From contig NZ_RQGQ01000016.1 of assembly GCF_004770265.1 (NCBI RefSeq), positions 248,001 to 312,000 on the forward strand: a stretch of 64,000 nucleotides of DNA, given 5' to 3'. The position numbers and the translations under genes are program-made. Of this stretch, positions 57,768 through 64,000 are shown one piece after another (the first letter of the stretch is position 1; each line of letters begins with the position of its first letter). The notes under the pieces are model-generated. The model was not told the origin of the DNA, ran no database searches, and was given only the letters and a program-made list of their open reading frames with translations. Origin of the DNA: Leptospira congkakensis. Lineage in GTDB: Bacteria; Spirochaetota; Leptospiria; Leptospirales; Leptospiraceae.

Positions 57768-58418
57768 ATGGTTACGAAGCATTTTAATGATAGTTTTGAG
57801 CGGATTTCCGAAGAAAAGAGAAACCGGATTTTATCAACAGCCATCGCTGAATTTGCCAACCGCGGGTTTACGAGCGCCAATACCAATACCATTGCCCAAA
57901 AAGCGGGAATTAGCGTTGGTTCACTTTATAAATACTTTGAAACCAAAGAAGATTTTTTCCTCACTGTTGTAGACCACGGAATCACCCAATTAGAAAAAAC
58001 TTTGGAATCCATTCTTGCTATGGATTTGGATTTGTTTGGCAAAATAGAAAAGATCATTCGCATCATCCAAACCCATTCCCGGATCAACCAAGATATCATC
58101 CGTCTCTATAACGAAATGACAACAGAAAGTAATTATGAGCTCATCACTCGTTTGTCAGGTGAACTCGAATCTTTATCTGCCAAATGTTATATTGAAATGA
58201 TCAACCTAGCCAAAAAAGAAGGAACCATCAGTTCGGAAGTGGATAGTAATCTTTCTGCATTTTTATTAGATAATATCTTTATGACACTCCAGTTTTCTTA
58301 TTCCACAGTATATTATAAAGAACGTATGAAAATATATTTGGGAGAAGATGTGTTTGATAAGGATGAAGAGGTTGTGGCGGGAGTCATGAAGGTCATTCGC
58401 AGGGCACTTGGCGGATAG
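57768..58418 (+). CDS. TetR/AcrR family regulator
   Basis: I take ATG 57768 (216 aa, MVTKHFNDSFERISEEKR), preceded by GGGGACAG; the longer TTG-started frame adds 14 residues. The N-terminal TetR helix-turn-helix is plain: ILSTAIAEFANRGFTSANTNTIAQKAGISVGSLYKYFETKEDFFLTVV in outline. The C-terminal helical domain (about 75-216) binds an unknown ligand. Divergent from the aminotransferase gene, with the inverted repeat between them at 57630-57667; it likely represses both and itself. Confidence 0.93.
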   Translation: MVTKHFNDSFERISEEKRNRILSTAIAEFANRGFTSANTNTIAQKAGISVGSLYKYFETKEDFFLTVVDHGITQLEKTLESILAMDLDLFGKIEKIIRIIQTHSRINQDIIRLYNEMTTESNYELITRLSGELESLSAKCYIEMINLAKKEGTISSEVDSNLSAFLLDNIFMTLQFSYSTVYYKERMKIYLGEDVFDKDEEVVAGVMKVIRRALGG

Positions 58419-58485
58419 GTAGAGTTTTTTGTTTTTATTCATAAACAGTTGCGAGAAGTTTCATAATTACAAAAACTGAAGCGAT

Positions 58486-59142
58486 ATGATAAAAGCGATT
58501 CTATTCGATTACGATGATACTTTAGTCCAAACAAGAAAAACTCGTTATAACACGATATACAAATTATCTGAAGAAATCTTTAAATCGAAAATCACCGAAA
58601 AAGAAATTGATGCCGCTTGGGGACTTCCTGCTGAAGAATTTTTACTGAGACTCTTTGGGCGATTTTCTTCGGATATTCATTATCTTTGGTCTATCTATAT
58701 AGAATTTTCAAAAAAAGATTTAAATATTCCTCATTTAAATGCTTTTGATTTTATTGATAAATATAAAAACTTCGTAAAATTTGGAATTGTCACTTCATCC
58801 AGTGAAAAAGTTGTCATTCGCGAACTGAATGAACTTCAAGTGAATCTGAATTTTTTTTTACAGATCCAAACCTCTGATCATACTACTGTTCACAAACCGA
58901 ATCAAAATGTTTTTGAACCAATCTTTGGATTATTAAAAAAAGAAAATATTAATAAGGAGGAAATCATCTATATCGGCGATTCTCCTGCCGATTACGAATC
59001 TGCTAGCAGGTTTGGATTTCATTTCGTTGGTATCGCCCACGATGATAGGCATCTTCCTTATTTCCAAACGGGGAAAATTCCATTTGTTCGAAATTTTTTG
59101 GAACTAGAAGAGTATTTAATCAATCAATATAGTTTTGCGTAA
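58486..59142 (+). CDS. HAD-superfamily hydrolase
   Basis: A 218-residue cytoplasmic phosphatase-type HAD: DYDDTLVQT at residue 8 (nucleophile DxD), the VTSSS threonine/serine motif near 105, the lysine in HKPNQNVF near 145 and the YIGDSPADYES metal motif near 165. The cap is alpha-helical (type C1), as in phosphoglycolate phosphatase and beta-phosphoglucomutase. The substrate is unknown. It starts 67 bases after tetR on the same strand. Confidence 0.9.
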   Translation: MIKAILFDYDDTLVQTRKTRYNTIYKLSEEIFKSKITEKEIDAAWGLPAEEFLLRLFGRFSSDIHYLWSIYIEFSKKDLNIPHLNAFDFIDKYKNFVKFGIVTSSSEKVVIRELNELQVNLNFFLQIQTSDHTTVHKPNQNVFEPIFGLLKKENINKEEIIYIGDSPADYESASRFGFHFVGIAHDDRHLPYFQTGKIPFVRNFLELEEYLINQYSFA

Positions 59143-59222
59143 TCAAGGATAGTTTGTTTACGTTTTTGGAACGATTGTATGCGATAACAAACAAAACAGT
59201 AAGAGAAGCAGAAGGTTGCCCA

Positions 59223-59717
59223 ATGAAAGATTTGAATGATTATGTAAATGCATACAAAAAACAACTCCAAATCGGAGACATCCAAGAAGCATATGCTAGG
59301 CTCGTAAAATACGTAACCAAACTCGGCACAAACTTATCCAAAAATCTTTCTAAAAGTTATTCCTTTGGAAGCCTTTTTCAAGGCTATATGGACTATACCT
59401 ATTTCTATTACGGAAACAAGTTCTTGAAAGATAGAAAATTAAAGATGGGGCTTGTGTTAAACCATCCTAAAATGCAATTTGAAGTTTGGCTTTTGGGTCA
59501 GACCATTCCCATCCAAGAAAGGTATTGGGAGTATTTTAAAAACACGAAGTGGAATAAAAATAGAACTACCAAACCACAGTATTCTATTCTTGAGACTGTC
59601 CTAATTGAAAATCCAGATTTTAATGATTTGGATCGGCTTACGAAAGAAATAGAAAATCATTTGGTTCAGGTGACTGCGGAAATTATTGAGGACATTAAGC
59701 GCAGTAAATTGAAATAA
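59223..59717 (+). CDS. DUF7000-like hypothetical protein
   Basis: I take ATG 59223 (164 aa, MKDLNDYVNAYKKQL) with AGAAGG before it; the frame extends to a TTG at 59154. The sequence follows the DUF7000 outline: an N-terminal helix pair (QIGDIQEAYARLVKYV), a GSLFQGYMDYTYFYYGNKFL segment, LVLNHPKMQFEVWLLGQT and IQERYWEYFKNTKW. It is cytoplasmic. Members are uncharacterised. It lies in the tetR-HAD-DUF7000 run, probably one transcript. Confidence 0.75.
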   Translation: MKDLNDYVNAYKKQLQIGDIQEAYARLVKYVTKLGTNLSKNLSKSYSFGSLFQGYMDYTYFYYGNKFLKDRKLKMGLVLNHPKMQFEVWLLGQTIPIQERYWEYFKNTKWNKNRTTKPQYSILETVLIENPDFNDLDRLTKEIENHLVQVTAEIIEDIKRSKLK

Positions 59718-59848
59718 AAGTAGTTGGCTTACAAAGTAATGGATAAGGCATAACAGAAGCTTATCATTCCCTAATCGAACCTGGTATCATCTCTCCTAGA
59801 TACAAGGATAGCTTTCATTGGCTACCCTTGTGCCGATTGGTTTATCCC

Positions 59849-61054
59849 TTAACTTTCCATAAACGGTGATTCTTTTAACCAAAACACCATCACAAAATTG
59901 ATCAGTGATAAGATGAGTAGAATATAGAGAAAAGAAATCATTCCGAGGAAGTTCAGTCCTAAGATAAATAGAATCCCCGATACTTGTCCTACTAGAAGTA
60001 ACAATCCTTGGGAAGTGGATTCTGGTGCGGGAGAAGTGATCTCGGCGCAGTATTGAAATCCAATTGGCGCTCCAATTCCGAGTAGAAAAAATCCAATCAC
60101 AATTGAACCGATGAGTAGGAAAATAAATCCTTGGAACAAGGTGAACAAACTAAGTCCAAGTAAAAATCCTGCCATCGCAATGATGAGAAATAATTTTCTC
60201 TTTTGTAATTTGTCGGATAACGGAGGAATGATGATCCCACCTACGATACCAGAGATGAGCATCACTCCACCCACGAGTCCTGATTCATCGATATTGAGTC
60301 CTTTGATTTCACAAATTTGATCAATACAAGTGCTGACTGCATTGAAGACTCCAAGCCCTATGAGAAACAAAAACAGAATTTTTCTCATATCCTTCTGTCT
60401 CCATAAAAAACGAAGGCCTTCTAAAAAGGGAAGTTCATGGTCCTCGCCGTGAGTGCTGGGAGAAGTTGGTGGTTTTTCTTTGATGAGGATAAGAAAAAGT
60501 ATGGCAGATGCTACGGAAACAAAACCATAAATCATCATAACACCTGGAATGGAATTTCCTGATTGGAGTAAGATAGGAGTGAGGATCATCACAAGAATGA
60601 TTCCGAGAAATTGCGCGAGAGTTCCCAGGGCAACAGCAGTGGCTCGTTCTTGGATAGGAAACCACAAAACACTAATCTTTGTGACGGCGTTGAGTAAAAA
60701 AGGTTGTGCTATGGCCAAACCAATTTGGCAGATAAGGACAATGGTGTAGTCAGCAGCATAAATTCCTTTGAGTAATCCGCAAACACCAGTTAGTATGGCT
60801 CCAAACCCAACTCCTTTTTTGATTCCATAAGTATCAATCACGTAGGATGCAGGAATGGCAATGAAGACAAAAACTCCGAGGAAAACAAGAGAAAGTAAAT
60901 CTATCTGCAAAGGGCTTACGTGATAAAATTCTTTGGCATCACGGGCGATGGGTGCAAAAGTCAACCATTGCAAACAGATCGTGGCAGTGATGATGATGTA
61001 GGCGAAAAGCACGACCCAGCGATACGAATATAATTTTGGTGGGTTTTGACTCAT
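59849..61054 (-). CDS. MFS transporter, FLVCR-like
   Basis: Start at ATG 61054 (401 aa, MSQNPPKLYSYRW); the frame runs on upstream but that part is not coding-like. Twelve helices of a major facilitator. The start resembles the FLVCR/DIRC2 group: YRWVVLFAYIIITATICLQWL, FVFIAIPASYVIDTYGIKKGV and LGIGAPIGFQYCAEITSPAPESTSQG. Members move choline, ethanolamine or haem; here the substrate is unknown. It is divergent from the FGGY kinase, sharing a 213-base region with the palindrome at 61177. Confidence 0.85.
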   Translation of the reverse strand: MSQNPPKLYSYRWVVLFAYIIITATICLQWLTFAPIARDAKEFYHVSPLQIDLLSLVFLGVFVFIAIPASYVIDTYGIKKGVGFGAILTGVCGLLKGIYAADYTIVLICQIGLAIAQPFLLNAVTKISVLWFPIQERATAVALGTLAQFLGIILVMILTPILLQSGNSIPGVMMIYGFVSVASAILFLILIKEKPPTSPSTHGEDHELPFLEGLRFLWRQKDMRKILFLFLIGLGVFNAVSTCIDQICEIKGLNIDESGLVGGVMLISGIVGGIIIPPLSDKLQKRKLFLIIAMAGFLLGLSLFTLFQGFIFLLIGSIVIGFFLLGIGAPIGFQYCAEITSPAPESTSQGLLLLVGQVSGILFILGLNFLGMISFLYILLILSLINFVMVFWLKESPFMES

Positions 61055-61176
61055 TTTGACTCCCTTTTGTGCAATCGATAGATTTGATTTTGAATCATTT
61101 GTTCGGAATAAATCCTCAACTGGAGAAACGCCGAAGGAAAATGATTTGCCATCGGAGCTGATGATTCTAATTCTTT

Positions 61177-61192
61177 GTGAGTGATCACTCAC
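61177..61192. promoter_or_regulatory. Perfect 16-bp palindrome GTGAGTGATCACTCAC
   Basis: Lies between the divergent MFS transporter and FGGY kinase genes. Its inner 14 bases are nearly the same as the centre of the repeat beside tetR, so it is a candidate binding site for that regulator. Confidence 0.7.
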
Positions 61193-61267
61193 TTTTTTCC
61201 TTTTTCGGGAGAAAAACGACAAACCTTTTGGAACGGTCATTTGGTGGGTGACTTTGATGGAGTTTGC

Positions 61268-62866
61268 ATGCAATCGGAATATATACTTACTTATGATATT
61301 GGCACTACCGGAGTCAAAACCTGCCTCTTTCGAATGACAGAGGCACTGGAACTCGTTCAGTCTGCTACAAAGGAATATTCGATCCAACTTTTTGAAAATG
61401 GGGGTGCCGAACAAAATCCAGAAGACTGGTGGTCTTCCATGAAAGATACCACCGCACAAATCTTAACCCAATCCAAAATCCAACCAGACTCCATCCAAGG
61501 AATTTCCTTTTGTTCCCAGATGCAGGGCCTTGTGCTCACCGATTCGAAGTTTCAAGTAGTGCGTCCTGCGATGAGTTATATGGACCAAAGAGCAACAGAA
61601 GAAATGAAAAAAGGAATTCTTCATGGTCTTAAAATTGAAGGAATCAATGCCATCAAACTTTTGTTATCTCTTTGGATCACGGGAGCTGTGGCTGCGAGTG
61701 TAAAGGATCCTATTTGGAAATACAAATGGGTCGAAAAAAATGAACCAGAAGTTTTCTCCAAAGTGAAGTGGTGGTTCGATGTAAAAGAATATCTAATCGC
61801 ACGTTCTACAAACGAAGCTGTGATGACTAGAGATTCTGCCTTTGCTACTTTTTTATATAACTCAAGGGTTGGAAAAGGAAATTGGAGTCCTCTTCTTTGT
61901 AAGTTATTCGGTGTTCGTTTGGATCATTTGCCAAAGATTGTGAATTCTTCTGATCGTGTGGGAGGACTCACAAAAGAAGCTGCCGAGTATTTAGGACTCA
62001 AAGAAAACATAGCAGTGTTTGGTGGTGGTGGAGATGCTTCTCTCATTGGTGTAGGTGCAGGTGCCGTTAGCGAAGGTGATACACATATTTATGCTGGAAC
62101 TTCTGGATGGATTTCAACAGTTACCAAAAAGAGAACGGTTGATATTGGTGCAAGGATTGCTTCCATCGTTGGTGCCAGAGAAGGACATTATAATTATTTT
62201 GGAGAACAGGAAACATCTGGTAAATGTTTGCAATGGGTAAGAGACCACTTGGCTTTAGATGAAATTGATTTATACTTAGAAAAAAAGAAAATCACCGATG
62301 GTCCCGATGCTGTGTATGAAAGTTTATTCGAGTTTATGTTTGATTCGATTAAAGATACAGAACCTGGATCTCACGGAGTTATCTTTACGCCATGGCTTCA
62401 TGGAAACCGTTGTCCCTTTGAAGACCCAAAGGCAAGAGGGATTTTCTTTAACATCAGTTTGAATACGGGCAAAAGAACTCTGATTCGATCAGTTGTAGAA
62501 GGAATCCTTTTTCATAAACGTTGGATTTTAGAATTATCTCACCGAAAGGTGCCTACTTCTGATACAATTCGCTTTGTGGGAGGTGTGGCAAGGTCTGCGT
62601 TTATCTGTCAGTTGTTAGCTGATATCACTGGAAAAACCATTGAAAGGGTGGTTCATCCGGAAAACGTTGGCGCGATGGGAGCTGCTGCCATCGTAGCTTT
62701 TGGAATTGGAAAAATTCAAAAATATGAAGAAATTAAGTTTATGATTCCGATCCAAGACAGATGGACTCCTAATCCAAATCATAAAGAAATTTATGATAAA
62801 AACTTTAAGGTCTTCAAAAACCTTTATCAAACGAATCAAAATAATTTTGCAGTTTTAAATACATAA
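61268..62866 (+). CDS. FGGY-family carbohydrate kinase (xylulokinase-like)
   Basis: Start at ATG 61268 (532 aa) preceded by TGGAG; the upstream frame would cover the palindrome. The two actin-fold domains show the FGGY motifs: ILTYDIGTTGVKTCLF (phosphate 1) near residue 6, AEQNPEDWWSSMKDT, SYMDQRA, AVFGGGGDASLIGVGAG, IYAGTSGWIS (phosphate 2), and a C-terminal FVGGVARSAFICQLLADITGKTIERV (adenosine). It phosphorylates a sugar or polyol; xylulose or a similar ketose is a family-based guess. Followed 15 bases later by the APH-fold kinase. Confidence 0.9.
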   Translation: MQSEYILTYDIGTTGVKTCLFRMTEALELVQSATKEYSIQLFENGGAEQNPEDWWSSMKDTTAQILTQSKIQPDSIQGISFCSQMQGLVLTDSKFQVVRPAMSYMDQRATEEMKKGILHGLKIEGINAIKLLLSLWITGAVAASVKDPIWKYKWVEKNEPEVFSKVKWWFDVKEYLIARSTNEAVMTRDSAFATFLYNSRVGKGNWSPLLCKLFGVRLDHLPKIVNSSDRVGGLTKEAAEYLGLKENIAVFGGGGDASLIGVGAGAVSEGDTHIYAGTSGWISTVTKKRTVDIGARIASIVGAREGHYNYFGEQETSGKCLQWVRDHLALDEIDLYLEKKKITDGPDAVYESLFEFMFDSIKDTEPGSHGVIFTPWLHGNRCPFEDPKARGIFFNISLNTGKRTLIRSVVEGILFHKRWILELSHRKVPTSDTIRFVGGVARSAFICQLLADITGKTIERVVHPENVGAMGAAAIVAFGIGKIQKYEEIKFMIPIQDRWTPNPNHKEIYDKNFKVFKNLYQTNQNNFAVLNT

Positions 62867-62881
62867 ATTTGGGAATAGGAA

Positions 62882-63733
62882 ATGGCTAAAGATAACATTG
62901 AATACAGTATGAAAAGTTTGGGGAAACCTTTCGCAATTGGTAGATCGGCGGATCTATTTGCTTTGCCTGAGAATAAAATTCTAAAACTTTTTTTTCCAGA
63001 GGCGAAGGAATCAGAAATTGATTTAGAGGTAGAGAATACCGTTGAGGCCAACAGAAAGGGTGCATCGACGATGAGATGTTATGGAAAAGTCAAAGTGGAA
63101 AACAGGTCAGGAATTATTTTTGACAGGTTGAATGGAATTTCACTTACAAAACTTCCTGATAAAAATCCATTGGAACTCTTTCGGATCGCAGGGAAATTGG
63201 CTCGTTTGCATTACGGCATCCATCAAATTGAATCGGAACGTTTTAAAGATATTAAAGAAATCTTAAATCAGTGTTTGGCCTCCGATCCACTTTCTTTTTT
63301 GACTGGCAGTGAAAAAGAAAAAATCAAGTCCTATATAACTTCGTTACCCAATGGAAATTCTATCCTTCATTTGGATTTTCATCCAGAAAACGTAATTGTT
63401 GAAGGGAAGGATGAAATCATCATCGATTGGATGACTGCGGCAAAAGGAAATTCGGCAGCGGATGTTGCTTTCACCTTCCTACTGTTCACCGATGGAGAAC
63501 TTTGGCCGGGAACACCAAAATTAAAAATTATTTTTTATACAATCATCAGAAAGTTCATCCTAGGCGGGTATTTGAAAGCCTATAAAAAACTTAGCGGGAT
63601 TACTGATGCAGAAATTTCGGCTTGGAGATTACCTGCCCTCATCCTTCGTTTGGGCTTATGGAATATTGAGAGTGAAAGAGAAAGTTTAAAATCACAAATC
63701 ACTCGTTTGGTGGCAAATGGTGGGAAAGTATGA
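62882..63733 (+). CDS. APH-fold small-molecule kinase
   Basis: A 283-residue cytoplasmic protein of the aminoglycoside/choline kinase fold. The ATP-binding N-terminus (GRSADLFALPENKILKLFFPE, lysine in KLFF) and the catalytic HLDFHPENVIV followed by IIDWMTAAKGN (DFG-like Asp) are intact. Family members phosphorylate choline, ethanolamine, homoserine or sugars. It sits between an FGGY kinase and a GlpD gene; glycerol or an amino alcohol would fit but cannot be decided. Confidence 0.82.
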   Translation: MAKDNIEYSMKSLGKPFAIGRSADLFALPENKILKLFFPEAKESEIDLEVENTVEANRKGASTMRCYGKVKVENRSGIIFDRLNGISLTKLPDKNPLELFRIAGKLARLHYGIHQIESERFKDIKEILNQCLASDPLSFLTGSEKEKIKSYITSLPNGNSILHLDFHPENVIVEGKDEIIIDWMTAAKGNSAADVAFTFLLFTDGELWPGTPKLKIIFYTIIRKFILGGYLKAYKKLSGITDAEISAWRLPALILRLGLWNIESERESLKSQITRLVANGGKV

Positions 63734-64000
63734 ATTTGAAACTAGAACGTTTTGTTGAATCATACAATGGTGAGGAATTTGACGTTACGATCATCGGTGG
63801 AGGAATCACTGGTGCCAGCTTAGCATATGAAGCAGCAAGTCGTGGTTATACAGTCGCTTTGCTTGAAAAAAAAGATTTTGGTGGAGCAACTTCAGCAGCC
63901 ACTGGAAAATTAATTCATGGTGGACTTCGTTATCTAAAACAATTTGAAATCGGCCTTGTGAGAGAAGCACTCAAAGAACGAAGGATCCTTTCTAACATTG
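63730..64000 (+). CDS. glpD: FAD-dependent glycerol-3-phosphate dehydrogenase, 3' end missing
   Basis: ATG 63730 overlaps the previous stop (ATGA). The 90 visible codons give FDVTIIGGGITGASLAYEAASRGYTVALLEKKDF in outline, then GATSAATGKLIHGGLRYLKQFEIGLVREALKERR, both typical of GlpD: the FAD dinucleotide fold and the LIHGGLRYL substrate-side motif. The frame stays open to the window edge. It should be a membrane-associated enzyme feeding glycerol 3-phosphate electrons into the quinone pool; here it joins a sugar kinase and an APH-fold kinase in one operon. Confidence 0.85.
   Translation, partial: MNLKLERFVESYNGEEFDVTIIGGGITGASLAYEAASRGYTVALLEKKDFGGATSAATGKLIHGGLRYLKQFEIGLVREALKERRILSNI

Noticed and set aside
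59718..59848. Possible tRNA or small RNA in the gap before the MFS gene
   Set aside because: No cloverleaf arms or T-loop GGTTCGA-type sequence that pairs; nothing supported.
61181..61267. Upstream extension of the FGGY kinase frame
   Set aside because: It begins inside the palindrome and is not conserved; the actin-fold strand begins right after ATG 61268.
61055..61459. Upstream extension of the MFS transporter frame
   Set aside because: It covers the intergenic region, the palindrome and the start of the FGGY kinase; homologues start near MSQNPPK.

Overview
The window looks like chromosomal DNA of a spirochaete of the genus Leptospira, most likely from the saprophytic L. biflexa-like side. 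This rests on AT-rich coding style, many short lysine-rich lipoproteins with Leptospira-type lipoboxes, a flagellar fliF, class III cyclase and SpoIIE-type signalling proteins with large membrane modules, a separate coaC/coaB pair and a c-di-AMP cdaA-cdaR operon. The species assignment is inference from recognition, not from a search. I see no rRNA, tRNA, CRISPR array, insertion sequence or phage gene. No gene-free stretch exceeds about 300 bases.

Layout. 1-5.7 kb: a truncated gene of unknown function, avtA, then a two-gene unit of a DegT-fold protein that lacks its PLP lysine plus an ATP-grasp protein, and a secreted glycan-binding-type protein. 5.7-13.6 kb: cutA, a GST, two tandem M23 peptidases, a DUF2237 protein, an exported phospholipase C/P1 nuclease-like protein with an SH3b partner, a membrane-anchored protein and an HD phosphohydrolase flanked by two copies of an intergenic repeat. 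13.9-18.7 kb: thiolase, ilvC, a structured GC-rich intergenic element and a small lipoprotein cluster with two paralogues. 18.7-22.4 kb: a MASE1-SpoIIE phosphatase and an ABC-F ATPase.

22.5-25.8 kb is the most notable locus: a serine O-acetyltransferase convergent with a cysteine desulfurase carrying a long N-terminal extension, which overlaps a SrpI-like family 2A encapsulin shell gene. Together they form a predicted protein-shelled sulfur compartment that takes sulfur from cysteine, next to an enzyme for cysteine precursor synthesis.

26-36 kb: a four-PAS hybrid histidine kinase, a large exported CHAT-like/repeat protein, a CNNM/CBS membrane protein followed by coaC and coaB, a DUF486 membrane protein and a sirtuin. 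36-46.9 kb: bioF, a cytochrome c maturation operon ccmE-ccmF-ccmH with unusual cysteine motifs, a YdcF protein, an MBL-fold lipoprotein, nhaD, and two undecaprenyl-phosphate genes (DUF368 and a WecA/MraY-like transferase). 47-56 kb: dapA-dapB-cdaA-cdaR, an alpha/beta hydrolase, a membrane class III cyclase and fliF.

56-64 kb: a class III aminotransferase divergent from a TetR regulator, with a long inverted repeat between them, a HAD hydrolase, a DUF7000 protein, an FLVCR-like MFS transporter, and divergently an FGGY sugar kinase, an APH-fold kinase and a truncated GlpD. A 14-base palindrome before the FGGY kinase matches 13 of 14 bases inside the repeat beside tetR, so these genes may form one regulon.
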